Program-made: the position numbers and the translations under genes
Part shown: positions 1-8,557 of the stretch, one piece after another
How the letters are laid out: each line of letters opens with the position of its first letter
How positions within the stretch are numbered: the first letter of the stretch is position 1
From: DASRFR01 sp035651455
GTDB lineage: Bacteria; Acidobacteriota; Terriglobia; Terriglobales; Acidobacteriaceae
DNA: 62,429 nucleotides
NCBI GenBank assembly: GCA_035651455.1
Contig: DASRFR010000057.1
Coordinates: 1-62,429 of the forward strand
Reading direction: 5' to 3'
The notes under the pieces: model-generated
Databases searched by the model: none
Told to the model about the DNA's origin: nothing
The model's input: the letters and a program-made list of their open reading frames with translations, nothing else

Positions 1-1800
1 CCAAATCCCCAGTTCATGGACGGTGTGGCCGAGCACCTCGGCGCGGCTGTAGCCATACCTACGCTCAAAAGCAGCATTCACGTCTACGAACCGACCTTCC
101 TTGAAGGTTGTGATTGAGAAAGGGATTGGACTCGAACGAAACACTTTCTGAAATTTGTCTTCCGTCGATCTGCGGCTGTCTTCCGATTGGGCTAAGGCTG
201 TTTCGGCCTTCTTGAGACTGTTGAGTCGCGACTCGAGCGCTTCTCCGTAGATTCGTGCCGTTTCATAGAGCTTGGCGTTTTGGATGGCGGCCGCGGCGGG
301 AATCGCCAGTAATTCGGCGCGACGGAGGTGTTCCTGGGTATAAAGATTGGGCTGAGCATGGCCGACGGAGAGACATCCGAGATACTCACCCGCTGCGACC
401 AGAGGGACTGAAAGCCACGACCGAAGCTGCTTGTGTCCCTTGAAGGTATGCCACTTCTCTTCCTTGTTTGTGTCTGCGATCAGGATGCTCTTCTGCTCGG
501 TGAGGATGCGATGGAAGAACGACGATTCATCGGCCATGAATGCGAGCGGAAATCTAGAGGACTTCTTTTCGGGTTCCGGACAATTTCTTTCCCCTAGAGC
601 AAGCACATGTGGACCGCCCTCGGGGATCAAAACCCGCGCGCAGGTGTACGGAACCAGGTCTTCGAGCGATTTCAGCAGCGCATCCATCACGAAATTCATG
701 CGGAGATCCTGGGTCAGCGAGAGCGTCGCTTTGCGGAGCGCTTCGGCTTCGGCCCAGGCTGATTTTGCGAGCGCGAGATTGGCGGCAACCTGTTCCTCAG
801 CTTCCTTCTGCGCTGTGATTTCAAGAGCCGTCCCGACCAGTCGAAGGATTTTTCCGTCGGAGTCCCGCACTGGAAACCCTCGCACCCATACCCAACGGAT
901 TGCTCCCTGGGCACACAGAATTCGGAACTTCTCATTGAAATTGCCCGTCCGAGTGGCCTCGTCAAGTTTGGCGAGCACGTGAACACGATCTTCAGGATGG
1001 ATCAGGTCCTCGTAAGAAATCGGGTCATCTTGGAGTGATTGGCAGGAGCGGCCGGTGATGGTCTCGTAGGCCGGGTTCACGAAGAGCGCTTTCTTGGTTT
1101 CGGCGTCAATCATCCAGAAGATCTCCTGGATGTTCCGGGCCATCTGTTGAAAGCGTTCTTCGCTTTCGAGAAGCGACAGCTGTGCGCGACGGCGTTCGGT
1201 GACGTCGCGGAGAATCATGACGTGCTGGCCGGGCAGGCAATCAGCTTTGGCAGTGAACTCGACAAAGACTGGTGAGCCGTCGTTCTTCAAGAACTCCGCG
1301 TCTCCCTGATGGAACTTTTGGACGAGCAGAAGCTTCCAGATTTCGTGGAACCGGCCAGAGTCCCTACAAAAGCGATCCAAGGATTCGCCAATCAATTCCC
1401 GCCGTCGTGCTCCAAAGAGTTGTTCAGCCGCGGGATTGGCCTCGCGACAGATTCCCTGATCGTCCAGGATCAAGATGGTGTCGAGGGCATTCTCGAAGAC
1501 GGACTGGAATTCGCGTTCGGTGGTTTTGTACGCGCCCTGGAACTCGCCCTCTTCTCTCTGCGCCCAGAATAAGAACTTGGAGAGGAGCACTACGACAGTC
1601 GCGAACGTGAGAAGCAGGGCCAGAAGAAGGGCTGGGGGGAGTTCGGCGCCACGGAACCGGTATCCAAGAGTCAGAGCGATGAGAGCGACCGACAGAATGC
1701 TTACCGTGACCGAGGCTATTCGCCATCCGAACTGATTGCCCTGAACGGGAAACAGGGCGCGGCGAAGGCGCTCGGCGGGCTCCAGGGGAAGACCACGCAT
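1..1800 (-). CDS. Membrane-anchored PAS-PAS-GAF-PAS sensor protein, 3' end outside window
   Basis: Reading the minus strand from the ATG at 1800 gives 600 uninterrupted codons running off the left edge, so the C-terminus is missing. Two hydrophobic segments (about residues 27-47 and 54-80) anchor the protein. A PAS domain follows at about 95-210 (EFQSVFENALDTILILDDQG), a second PAS/PAC with HPEDR at about 217-335, a GAF domain at about 365-505 (LSVPLVAAGEYLGCLSVG) and the start of a third PAS from about 545 (FRSSPIPFSITT). Proteins of this build are usually hybrid or orphan sensor histidine kinases, or less often GGDEF proteins, sensing a small ligand or redox state at the inner membrane. The output domain is not in the window, so kinase activity is inference. 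No partner regulator is adjacent; the next gene on this strand starts 350 bp upstream. Confidence 0.85.
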   Translation of the reverse strand, partial: MRGLPLEPAERLRRALFPVQGNQFGWRIASVTVSILSVALIALTLGYRFRGAELPPALLLALLLTFATVVVLLSKFLFWAQREEGEFQGAYKTTEREFQSVFENALDTILILDDQGICREANPAAEQLFGARRRELIGESLDRFCRDSGRFHEIWKLLLVQKFHQGDAEFLKNDGSPVFVEFTAKADCLPGQHVMILRDVTERRRAQLSLLESEERFQQMARNIQEIFWMIDAETKKALFVNPAYETITGRSCQSLQDDPISYEDLIHPEDRVHVLAKLDEATRTGNFNEKFRILCAQGAIRWVWVRGFPVRDSDGKILRLVGTALEITAQKEAEEQVAANLALAKSAWAEAEALRKATLSLTQDLRMNFVMDALLKSLEDLVPYTCARVLIPEGGPHVLALGERNCPEPEKKSSRFPLAFMADESSFFHRILTEQKSILIADTNKEEKWHTFKGHKQLRSWLSVPLVAAGEYLGCLSVGHAQPNLYTQEHLRRAELLAIPAAAAIQNAKLYETARIYGEALESRLNSLKKAETALAQSEDSRRSTEDKFQKVFRSSPIPFSITTFKEGRFVDVNAAFERRYGYSRAEVLGHTVHELGIW

Positions 1801-1903
1801 GGGAGCTCTCAGTGACAGGTAGGGGAAGAGGCTTTATCAAACGAATCGCACTCTGACCTATCTCTGGCAGATGGTAGGCGGGTCGTCTAGGGTGGTCAAG
1901 TTT

Positions 1904-2155
1904 CTATTTCTTCTTCTTCGGATGTGCGGCTTTCCATTTTGCCCAACGGGTCCGTTGTGCGGCAGCGATGCGCTTCCGCGCCGCGGCGGACATCGTCCTG
2001 CGCTTTCCGATGGCTGTCCGCCTACCCCGAGAGTTTCCTCTGATAGACCCAAGACCACTCAGAACTTTCAGAGCAGTGTCCAGTTGATCCAAGCTTCTCG
2101 CAGCCTGTTCACGTTCTTGCTTCAATAATCCGATTGCTTTCGCCAGGTCAAGCAT
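1904..2155 (-). CDS. Small basic protein with AAARKRIAAAQR-type tail
   Basis: This 83-residue protein has an N-terminal amphipathic, probably helical stretch (MLDLAKAIGLLKQEREQAAR). Its C-terminal half is very basic: RRTMSAAARKRIAAAQRTRW followed by a poly-lysine end. Short proteins with the same Arg/Lys/Ala tail are frequent in acidobacterial and proteobacterial genomes and are usually annotated as hypothetical; nucleic-acid binding is a reasonable guess from charge only. The ATG at 2155 is preceded by GAGGACTC, a good ribosome binding site. It stands alone between the sensor gene and the methyltransferase operon. Confidence 0.6.
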   Translation of the reverse strand: MLDLAKAIGLLKQEREQAARSLDQLDTALKVLSGLGSIRGNSRGRRTAIGKRRTMSAAARKRIAAAQRTRWAKWKAAHPKKKK

Positions 2156-2350
2156 GAGTCCTCTCGCCCGGCATTGTAGCAGCGAGAAGGTCGGTAACAG
2201 AGCACTCGCAACCCTCCCCGGCGCACTGGGCGGTTTCGGCTGATCAAGTCGGAGGACCTGTAGGCTTTCCTGTAATTAGAACCTCGTGATTCTCACCGAT
2301 CACACTTTTGCTGTCGCGGTTGACTTGCTTGTGAATCGCGCTTGGCTCCA

Positions 2351-2896
2351 CTATGCCGATTGGTCCCAACCCGTCAAGCGGGGCCACCAACGCCTGACAT
2401 TCCGGCAATAGGCCTCGTACTCAATTCCAAATTTGTGTCGGAGAGTCGGCTCTTCATAGAAGAGAACAAACAAATGAACGCCGAGGGCAACCCCTGCGAC
2501 GGCAGCAATCGCTAGCAAAGTAGCGTGTCCGAAAACTACCCACAGTCCGATCCAGCCTACGGCAAAGCCCACGTACATGGGATTGCGCACGTAGCGATAG
2601 AAACCCACTACCACCAAACGTTTTGGCGGAGCAATCGGGGCAGGCGTGCCATGTCCCGTCCAGCCGAAATCCCAGACGCACCGCAAAGCAACGGCGAAAC
2701 CGAGAATCGAAGGAAGCGCGGCTATCCATCGCCAATGGGCGATGCCCGCCATTTCGACTCGGAAGCCGAGCCACTGCGGCAAGAGCCAAAACCATAGCGA
2801 GAAGAACGCAGTGCCTACCATGAGCGCGGCGACCGTTGTCGGCCAGTGTTGCTCATGCGAGACTGCAGGCACCTCTTGAGAATGCAGGGTTGTCAT
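2351..2896 (-). CDS. Isoprenylcysteine methyltransferase-like membrane protein
   Basis: This 181-residue polytopic membrane protein belongs to the ICMT/PEMT-like methyltransferase group, which transfers a methyl group from SAM to thiol or lipid substrates at the membrane. The diagnostic part is the C-terminal half: a YRYVRNPMYVGFAVGW segment, then a hydrophobic span, then a FYEEPTLRHKFGIEYEAYC segment typical of the SAM-binding end. I start it at 2896 because GGAGG lies 5 bases upstream; an in-frame GTG-type start further upstream would only add 16 residues with no membrane character. It is the last gene of the operon that begins with the ECF sigma factor at 4144. The substrate is unknown. 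Confidence 0.8.
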   Translation of the reverse strand: MTTLHSQEVPAVSHEQHWPTTVAALMVGTAFFSLWFWLLPQWLGFRVEMAGIAHWRWIAALPSILGFAVALRCVWDFGWTGHGTPAPIAPPKRLVVVGFYRYVRNPMYVGFAVGWIGLWVVFGHATLLAIAAVAGVALGVHLFVLFYEEPTLRHKFGIEYEAYCRNVRRWWPRLTGWDQSA

Positions 2897-2924
2897 AAGA
2901 ACCTCCGAATCATCACAGTCTTCG

Positions 2925-3374
2925 TTAATCGGCGATACCTGCAACCTGATTGAAGAACCCGATAAGGTACTTCCAAACGAGGTAATAGACGATCAGCGCG
3001 ACGGGAAAGACCATGGCGAGGAACGTGTAGTGGATTTCCACCACGCCGAAATACATGAGGCTGTTGTGTGTGGTGTCCAGGAAGCCAAGGCAGCGGCCAA
3101 GAAGGAACCCGGCCGGGGCGATGATGAAAGGGAGGATCGCGCCGTGAATTCCGAGCGGCAGATGTGTGCGGGCGCGCGAGGCCAAGTACAGCATGTTCCA
3201 AACCCCAAACAGGTTCGGGATGATGGCCATGGGGAAGATGATTACGCGCTCGATCGGAACTGGGATGTTGTAGACAAAACGTGCCATGAAAAAAAGCGTG
3301 AGCGCGACAAGCAAAAGTGGCGTCGGCGCCGAGATTCCCGCCATGTATGCCCGGAGATAAGGATGCATGCTCAT
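2925..3374 (-). CDS. Unknown four-helix membrane protein
   Basis: The protein has 149 residues and four hydrophobic segments, at about residues 18-32, 42-65, 76-96 and 108-140. It contains conserved-looking polar spots inside the membrane (NMLYL near 59, LDTTHNSL near 98). AAGGAG lies 5 bases before the ATG at 3374. It sits 12 bp after the small membrane gene and 28 bp before the methyltransferase gene, so it is co-transcribed with the sigma factor. I do not recognise a family. Proteins of this size next to ECF sigma factors in Acidobacteriota are common and uncharacterised. Confidence 0.65.
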   Translation of the reverse strand: MSMHPYLRAYMAGISAPTPLLLVALTLFFMARFVYNIPVPIERVIIFPMAIIPNLFGVWNMLYLASRARTHLPLGIHGAILPFIIAPAGFLLGRCLGFLDTTHNSLMYFGVVEIHYTFLAMVFPVALIVYYLVWKYLIGFFNQVAGIAD

Positions 3375-3386
3375 AACGGCTCCTTC

Positions 3387-3605
3387 CTAAAGGTGGTACG
3401 CGAACACAAAGATTAGTCTCGGGAACCCAAGGAACATCGCGGCGCTCAAGCCGGCCAATGCCCAGTCATACCACGGGACTCGAACCGGACGATCATCCAA
3501 TTTGCGCAGGAGCTGCGGCCACAGATCCCTTTCCAGTTCGGTGTGGACTGGGTGAAAAGACCGCTTCAAGGCGTCGCCGATTTGGCGGTCGTCGTATTTC
3601 GTCAT
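3387..3605 (-). CDS. Small single-pass protein, possible anti-sigma partner
   Basis: This is a short protein of 72 residues. A polar N-terminal part (about residues 1-45, including HTELERDLWPQLLRKLDD) is followed by one hydrophobic segment near the C-terminus (WALAGLSAAMFLGFPRLIFV). I prefer the ATG at 3605, which has GAGG nine bases upstream. A GTG at 3620 overlaps the stop of the sigma gene as GTGA and would add five residues with translational coupling. Gene position right after an ECF sigma factor plus a cytoplasmic head with a membrane anchor is what is expected of a minimal anti-sigma factor. No zinc-binding HxxxCxxC motif is present, so this role is inference. Confidence 0.6.
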   Translation of the reverse strand: MTKYDDRQIGDALKRSFHPVHTELERDLWPQLLRKLDDRPVRVPWYDWALAGLSAAMFLGFPRLIFVFAYHL

Positions 3606-3616
3606 GTGCTTTGTCC

Positions 3617-4144
3617 TCACTTTTGTTCAGGTCCGATTCCGGCTTGATTCAAACGTTTGCGCAGGATACGAACCGCGCGGAACACGCGGAGTTTGACCGC
3701 GCCTGCTGACGTCCCTAAAGCGTCGGCAATTTCTTCGTAGGGTTGCTCTTCGATCAACGCGAGGGTTGCCGCCACTTGTAACTTGGCTGGCAGGCGGCGA
3801 AATGCCTGCCGGATCTTGTCCCGGGTTTCTCGCTGCACCAAACGATCAGGTTGCGGCACTCCCACGGGCTCTGTCGTGAGACTCTCTTCACGTGGCTTGA
3901 GCCGGAGATGGTCGATCGCCAAGTTGGTGGCGATCCGCCGAGCCCAGGCACCGAAGTTTCCGTCCGGTCGAAACCGCTGTCTGGCCCGGTAAATTCTCCA
4001 AAGCGTTTCCACAGTCAGATCCTCGGCGGTCCCCGGATCGCGTACGATGCGCACCGTCCAGGCGTAAATCTCGCCCTGAAACTGATGAACCAGCGTCTCG
4101 AAAGCATCGATTTCGCCAAGCGCGAACCGTTGGAGCAGGTCCAT
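3617..4144 (-). CDS. ECF RNA polymerase sigma factor
   Basis: This 175-residue sigma-70 family protein has region 2 at about residues 10-85 (AEDLTVETLWRIYRARQRF, then FGAWARRIATNLAIDHLR) and region 4 at about 110-165. Region 4 ends in a helix-turn-helix with YEEIADALGTSAGAVKLRVF. There is no region 1 or 3, so it is an extracytoplasmic-function factor. It heads a minus-strand operon of two small membrane proteins and a membrane methyltransferase, which suggests an envelope-related regulon. The upstream sequence has no strong ribosome binding site; the ATG at 4144 is nonetheless the only start that keeps region 2 whole. Confidence 0.9.
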   Translation of the reverse strand: MDLLQRFALGEIDAFETLVHQFQGEIYAWTVRIVRDPGTAEDLTVETLWRIYRARQRFRPDGNFGAWARRIATNLAIDHLRLKPREESLTTEPVGVPQPDRLVQRETRDKIRQAFRRLPAKLQVAATLALIEEQPYEEIADALGTSAGAVKLRVFRAVRILRKRLNQAGIGPEQK

Positions 4145-4226
4145 GAGGTTCTCTACTCTCTATTACGAGGCTCGAACCGGCAGGTTACAAGTTTCTTTTG
4201 AGAGGGGTGCCGAACGAGGGAAGGCG

Positions 4227-4928
4227 TCAAAACAGGGTTGGCGCAGAGGTCGAGATCGGGACTTCCTGCGCGCATTCCTGGTCGTCATTCTCGGGACGGT
4301 TCACGCGATTGCCGACCGGATATTTCTTCATCAGTTTCGAGTCAAATGGTCTGAGGCAATCAGCAACTCGTTCAGGATCAGTGATTCCGGGATCAAGCCA
4401 GCGATCGTAGTCTTCTTCTTTGAGTATGGCCGGCATGCGGTCGTGCACTTCGGCCACCAGTGAATTCGGCGGTGTGGTCAGGATCGCGCAGCTTTCGATA
4501 AAAGTGTTGTCCGGCTGGCGCCAATGGTCCCATAGTCCCGCAAAGGCAAAGACTGAGCCATCCAGCGTGCCAAAGTTGTAGGGCTGCTTTTGCTTAGGTC
4601 CGATTTTCGCCCACTCGTAAAATCCATCCGCCGGGACCAGGCAACGCCGGTACCTGAAGGCATCGCGAAATGCAGGTTTTACAGGAGCGGTCTCCGACAT
4701 CGCGTTGATGGTCTTCAGTCCGATCGCCGGGTCTTTTGCCCAATACGGGATCAGCCCCCAGCGCATGAGGCTGAAAATACGCGTCGGCTCTTTGGGGTGT
4801 TGCCTGATGGTGGGGATCATTTGCGTGGGCGCAATGTTCCAACGCGGCGACCATTGGACTCCGACATCCAGACCAAAATGATCGCGTAAATAGCGCTCCT
4901 TCGCCGTCAGCCGGTATCGTCCACACAT
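4227..4928 (-). CDS. SRAP domain protein (HMCES/YedK family)
   Basis: This 233-residue protein begins MCGRY, so after Met removal Cys2 is the N-terminal nucleophile that forms a thiazolidine DNA-protein crosslink with abasic sites in single-stranded DNA. Other family hallmarks are NIAPTQ (about 31), MRWGLIPYWAKD (about 55), INAMSETA (about 74, usually NARSET), RRCLVPADGFYEW (about 94) and VHDRMPAIL (about 161), which carries the active-site His. The last 35 residues are low-complexity and probably disordered. It is divergent from the zinc-ribbon gene at 4988 and about 1.2 kb from DNA polymerase IV, another DNA-damage-tolerance gene, but on the other strand. Confidence 0.92.
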   Translation of the reverse strand: MCGRYRLTAKERYLRDHFGLDVGVQWSPRWNIAPTQMIPTIRQHPKEPTRIFSLMRWGLIPYWAKDPAIGLKTINAMSETAPVKPAFRDAFRYRRCLVPADGFYEWAKIGPKQKQPYNFGTLDGSVFAFAGLWDHWRQPDNTFIESCAILTTPPNSLVAEVHDRMPAILKEEDYDRWLDPGITDPERVADCLRPFDSKLMKKYPVGNRVNRPENDDQECAQEVPISTSAPTLF

Positions 4929-4987
4929 CGGAATCTGAGTTTAACAAAGTGTAGCATCTTCTCCTTTTCTTCGCCTATACTGTCGCC

Positions 4988-5419
4988 ATGATTGGGTTTT
5001 CCAGCGCACTTCCCCAGGCCTGGGTTGTGAAGTGCCAGAAGTGCGGCTGCACCATCAACTGCCGTGCCATCGACCCGCAAACCGAACACGCGCATCCAGA
5101 GCAAGCGGACCCAGCTCCTAAAGATCACCTCATCGTGACTTGTTCCTGTTGCTGGAGTGCGTTTCGCTACCGGCCGTCTGACATCTTCAAAGGATCGCCA
5201 TCGCCGAGCAATACCTGTCCAGAGAGGCGGAAGGTGGAAAGCTCTCGGAACGATAGCGCCGAGAAGAAGCCGAATACGGCGGTACTGGTTGCTGCTTCCT
5301 TCATCGCTGCGGTGCGTCTGAACCGGGAGGAGATCAAGCCCTCTCCGTCAGTGACCGCAAAGATTGCCGACAGCATTCGGTTGGCCGAGATGATTCAGGA
5401 GAGATTACAGAGACGGTGA
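4988..5419 (+). CDS. Unknown zinc-ribbon-like protein
   Basis: The 143-residue protein has a cysteine-rich N-terminal half: CQKCGC at about residue 17, Cys25, and CSCC at about residue 52 followed by an aromatic-rich FRYRPSD. This pattern fits a small zinc ribbon. A low-complexity linker (about 65-95) leads to a helical C-terminus. The ATG at 4988 is the first available, 60 bp from the divergent SRAP gene. The end overlaps the upstream part of the next reading frame, whose own start I place at 5461. I do not recognise the family. Confidence 0.6.
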   Translation: MIGFSSALPQAWVVKCQKCGCTINCRAIDPQTEHAHPEQADPAPKDHLIVTCSCCWSAFRYRPSDIFKGSPSPSNTCPERRKVESSRNDSAEKKPNTAVLVAASFIAAVRLNREEIKPSPSVTAKIADSIRLAEMIQERLQRR

Positions 5420-5460
5420 GAGACAGGGAACTAATTGGACAAATTGGCGGTGAACCAAGA

Positions 5461-6067
5461 ATGAAGGGCAAAGCAGCTGGCCTGCGGTATGAGCTGTGCG
5501 CGCGCAACGCATCGTATGCTGCCGAATCCCAATTGCCTCATGTCCTCAGCTCGGGCCATCAAGCGGTTGTCGTTTATCAGTCCAGCGATGACCGTCGCCA
5601 TCATGGAAACTTCATTGACGCAAGCTATCGAGCAATTCTCAAACGGTCGGAATGGCGCCGCCGCTTGCTGAAAGTCCATAGCCATGGAAATCAATCGCTC
5701 CCAAAGAGCGAGTGGGTTTGGCGGGAGTTGGATTCCTCGATGAGTTCGGATGCCTTGTTGATGAATATCTTTTGCCATCCAGGAGTGACAAAACGGCGGG
5801 AGGTCAGCCAGCTTTTGGGAACAGAGATTGGGAGAGATTCCGCAGTTCGGATTCATGCCGCGCGTGCCGCTGGTCAGCGGTTTTGTAGAGAGGATGGAAG
5901 TGGACATGAAGCTCGGAGAGGTGCTCTTCGAGGCAAAACTGACCGAAGGCGACTTTCAGGTCCAGGACGCAAGAATCGTGCAGCAGTACCGGGATCTGAG
6001 CGAGCGGCTGCGCTCTATCACTATGCCCGTGGGACAGTTCCAAAGCGATTGGTCTGGGTGCCGATAA
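5461..6067 (+). pseudogene. Frameshifted PD-(D/E)XK-like nuclease gene
   Basis: Two adjacent frames together make one protein. From 5461 the first frame reads about 125 residues (ending SQLLGTEIG). From about 5828 the next frame continues GEIPQFGFMPRVPLVSGF and then EVDMKLGEVLFEAKLTEGDF up to the stop at 6067. Removing one G from the GGG at 5830-5832 restores a continuous reading (TEIGEIPQFGF), so a single-base insertion is the likely lesion. The VDM...EAK arrangement matches a PD-(D/E)XK nuclease core such as that of PGN_0703-type restriction-related proteins; this family link is from memory and tentative. After the stop the other frame stays open to 6114 but looks unlike protein. The lesion may also be a sequencing error. 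Confidence 0.6.
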
Positions 6068-6137
6068 AGGGCGGACGCTGGCGGATTGACTGGCAGCGCA
6101 CCAATCGCGGTTAGAGGGAGAATAGGATTGATCTGTG

Positions 6138-7205
6138 ATGGCCGGGCGAAAGATCATTCACGCCGACATGGATGCCTTTTACGCTTCGGTCGAACAGCGG
6201 GACAATCCAGAACTGCGCGGAAAGCCCGTCATCGTTGCCTGGAAGGCGAAACGTTCCGTTGTCTGCGCGGCTTCTTATGAGGCGAGGGCTTTCGGCGTGC
6301 GCTCCGCCATGCCTGCTATTCGGGCCGAGCGACTGTGTCCCGCCGCAATCTTTCTCGCGCCGGATTTCACGCGGTACCGGGCGGTGTCGAAGAGTGTGCG
6401 CGAGATCTTCAACCGCCATACCGACCTGATCGAGCCGCTGTCCCTCGACGAAGCCTACCTCGACGTCACGGAAAACAAGACTGGATTGCCCACGGCTACG
6501 CTTGTGGCTCGCACGATCCGGGAGCAGATCCGACAAGAACTGAATCTGACTGCCTCGGCCGGTGTGGCGCCGAACAAGTTCCTGGCAAAGCTGGCCTCGG
6601 ACTGGCGGAAGCCCAATGGACTTTTCGTAATCCAGCCAGAAGAGGTAGACGCGTTTCTGCTACCACTCCCTGTTGGACGACTGCCAGGAGTCGGGAAAGT
6701 CACGGAAGAAAAGCTGGCGAAACTCGGAATCAAGACCGTCGGTGAATTGAAAGAACTAGAGGTGGCCAAGCTTGAAGATGAATTTGGCCGGTTCGGCGTG
6801 CGCCTCTACGAGCTTGCGCGTGGCGTCGACGAGAACCAAGTCGTACCTGACCGGCCCACAAAGTCCATCTCGGTAGAGGACACCTTTCAAGCAGACGTTC
6901 TGCTGGCAGAAACTGAGCCGATGATTCGGCGCTTGGCAGAAAAGCTGTGGTCGGCTTCGCGCAATGAGACACGAGTTGCGCATACCGTGGTTCTCAAACT
7001 GAAGACCAGCGAGTTCAAGATTCTTACCCGCAGCCACACGCCGGATTCTTCGCCGTCTTCCTGCGAGGAACTGACCGACATCGCGTTGAAACTCAGGGAA
7101 AGAGTGGACCTAAGCCCACAGCAACGGTATCGGCTTGTGGGCGTTGGTCTAAGCAATTTTCGTGAGGCTGAAGAGCCCGCCGGCCAGCCAGCGCTGTTCG
7201 AGTGA
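6138..7205 (+). CDS. dinB: DNA polymerase IV (Y-family)
   Basis: A 355-residue translesion polymerase with all Y-family marks. The palm domain opens with IIHADMDAFYASVEQRDNP, where the acidic residues bind metal. LSLDEAYLDV carries the second Asp/Glu pair near residue 104. The thumb entry is ASAGVAPNKFLAKLASDW, the helix-hairpin-helix LPGVGKVTEEKLAKLGI, and the little finger starts at SISVEDTF. The C-terminal QPALFE is a typical beta-clamp-binding motif (QxxLF), so processive loading is likely. An in-frame GTG immediately precedes the ATG at 6138. It follows the nuclease pseudogene and is convergent with the VOC gene. Confidence 0.96.
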   Translation: MAGRKIIHADMDAFYASVEQRDNPELRGKPVIVAWKAKRSVVCAASYEARAFGVRSAMPAIRAERLCPAAIFLAPDFTRYRAVSKSVREIFNRHTDLIEPLSLDEAYLDVTENKTGLPTATLVARTIREQIRQELNLTASAGVAPNKFLAKLASDWRKPNGLFVIQPEEVDAFLLPLPVGRLPGVGKVTEEKLAKLGIKTVGELKELEVAKLEDEFGRFGVRLYELARGVDENQVVPDRPTKSISVEDTFQADVLLAETEPMIRRLAEKLWSASRNETRVAHTVVLKLKTSEFKILTRSHTPDSSPSSCEELTDIALKLRERVDLSPQQRYRLVGVGLSNFREAEEPAGQPALFE

Positions 7206-7213
7206 TGCTACCC

Positions 7214-7711
7214 TCAGTCGGCGGCAGCGGCGCTAGGCGGCTGCTTCATCATCGCCTCCATTCCTTTCTTCATTTCTTTGGCTGTCGGTTCCGCTTTGTG
7301 CGTACCGACCATCCACGTGTAGCCGTCGGGATCGACGACGTTGCCACAGCGGTCACCCCAGAACATGTCCATGACAGGTCCTTGTGGTGTTGCGCCGAGC
7401 TTGGTCGCTTTTTCGACGACCTTATCCACGTTCTCCACGTAGATGTAGAGGGTAGCCGGAGAGGCCCCGATGCTCTTAGCGGTGCGCCTGCCCATAGCTG
7501 CACTCTCGGGGCCGAGCATGAGCACTGTGCCGCGCAAGGTGAGTTCCGCATGCATCGGCCTGCCATCGGGGCCATTCATGATGGCGCGCTTCGCGAGGCC
7601 AAACGCCTTCTGGTAAAAGCTGACAGCAACAGGAATATCCGCAACGGTGAGCGCAGCCGAGACCGCGCCGTACGCTTTCTTGTTTAGTGGATCAATCTTC
7701 TTCTTTGCCAT
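7214..7711 (-). CDS. VOC-family glyoxalase-like protein
   Basis: The protein has 165 residues and two beta-alpha-beta-beta-beta modules of the vicinal oxygen chelate fold: ALTVADIPVAVSFYQKAFGL (about 18) and TLYIYVENVDKVVEKATKLG (about 87). It resembles the PhnB/YdeP type, with WGDRCGNVVDPDGYTW near residue 120. These proteins bind a metal ion through His/Glu residues of the two modules; a Glu in HAELTL (about 57) is visible but the full metal set is not obvious, so enzymatic activity is uncertain. The start at 7711 has AAAGGAG four bases upstream; longer frames upstream lack a ribosome binding site. Its tail is alanine-rich. Confidence 0.85.
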   Translation of the reverse strand: MAKKKIDPLNKKAYGAVSAALTVADIPVAVSFYQKAFGLAKRAIMNGPDGRPMHAELTLRGTVLMLGPESAAMGRRTAKSIGASPATLYIYVENVDKVVEKATKLGATPQGPVMDMFWGDRCGNVVDPDGYTWMVGTHKAEPTAKEMKKGMEAMMKQPPSAAAAD

Positions 7712-7784
7712 AGTGCTCCTTTCGTGCGGCTGCCATTTTAACGAAGAGAGAGGAATGTCGCACCCAGACAAATGAAAGGCGTGG

Positions 7785-8051
7785 TCAGTGTTTGGCAGCC
7801 GGTACGAGCTTTAGAACGAGCGTTCGAATAGCCGAAAGCTCGTGCTCACCAGCGGTAGCCGAGAGAGTATATGACCGTTCAAATCCATTGGGTCCCTCCA
7901 CTTTCAATTCCCAGTTCTCGGCCGCTCGTGATCCTGCAATCGACACCCGCCACTCGCCCTGTCGCCCACTAAGTGCGTGCTCCAGGTAAGCCGTAATGTC
8001 GCGACACAGTTGAGCGTCGCCGAGATTCTGCAGCTCGATCGTGATTCCCAT
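7785..8051 (-). CDS. Small hypothetical protein
   Basis: This 88-residue protein has no membrane segment. It alternates predicted strands and helices: GITIELQNLGDAQLCRDITA at the start, EWRVSIAGSRAAENWELKVE in the middle and a C-terminal helix ending KLVPAAKH. No motif is recognised. It reads as ordinary coding sequence on the same strand as the VOC gene, 73 bp upstream of it, and may share its transcript. A role related to nucleic acids or toxin control cannot be argued from the sequence. Confidence 0.55.
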   Translation of the reverse strand: MGITIELQNLGDAQLCRDITAYLEHALSGRQGEWRVSIAGSRAAENWELKVEGPNGFERSYTLSATAGEHELSAIRTLVLKLVPAAKH

Positions 8052-8176
8052 CCCATCGCAATTCTATCGAAGACAACCTACCCAGCTGCTGACGTTTGTG
8101 CTGTTCATGCTCGCCTGACGGGCGCACCACGCTGAACCCCTTCGCAAGTTACGCCAATACCTATAGGAGACCTGCT

Positions 8177-8545
8177 ATGAGACTCCGTCTCAACGAATTC
8201 TGCCCAATTCACAAATCGCTTTCCTGCTGTGGCCGGGAGAGTCTTCCCAAGCCCCGGCTCGTAAGGCTAGGGGTTCAGCGCGTCGAAGATCCACACCATC
8301 CGCGAGGATATCGGGAACTGCGATCACCGGCAGAGATGCGGAAACTTCTGAACCGAAAGATTCTCCAACAGGGCGGAATATGCGCCATCTGCCACGAGGA
8401 CTTCACGGATTACAACGACGTCGTACCAGACCACAAGAATCCGAAAGGAATGGGAGGAGCCTGGAGAGACGATCACCCAGACAATATCCAGGCAACACAC
8501 TGGTGGTGCAATGGAGAAAAAGGATCGATAAGAATGGAGAACTGA
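8177..8545 (+). CDS. HNH endonuclease domain protein
   Basis: In this 122-residue protein the second half is an HNH domain. CAICHEDFTDYNDVVPDHKN supplies the first zinc Cys pair and the HNH histidine, GGAWRDDHPDNIQATHWWCN follows, with the second metal-site residues (W-C-N-G-E-K). The N-terminal half has extra cysteines (FCPIHKSLSCCGRE) that could form a second zinc finger. The ATG at 8177 is preceded by AGGAGA six bases upstream. Solitary HNH genes of this size are found in phages, mobile elements and chromosomes; the target is unknown. The tandem repeat at 8558 begins 12 bp after its stop. Confidence 0.85.
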   Translation: MRLRLNEFCPIHKSLSCCGRESLPKPRLVRLGVQRVEDPHHPRGYRELRSPAEMRKLLNRKILQQGGICAICHEDFTDYNDVVPDHKNPKGMGGAWRDDHPDNIQATHWWCNGEKGSIRMEN

Positions 8546-8557
8546 CGGCCGATCAGT

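Noticed and set aside
431..982. Long plus-strand frame of 183 codons opposite the sensor gene
   Set aside because: It has a compositional Ser/Ala/Arg bias and no motif, while the opposite strand carries an uninterrupted PAS/GAF protein.
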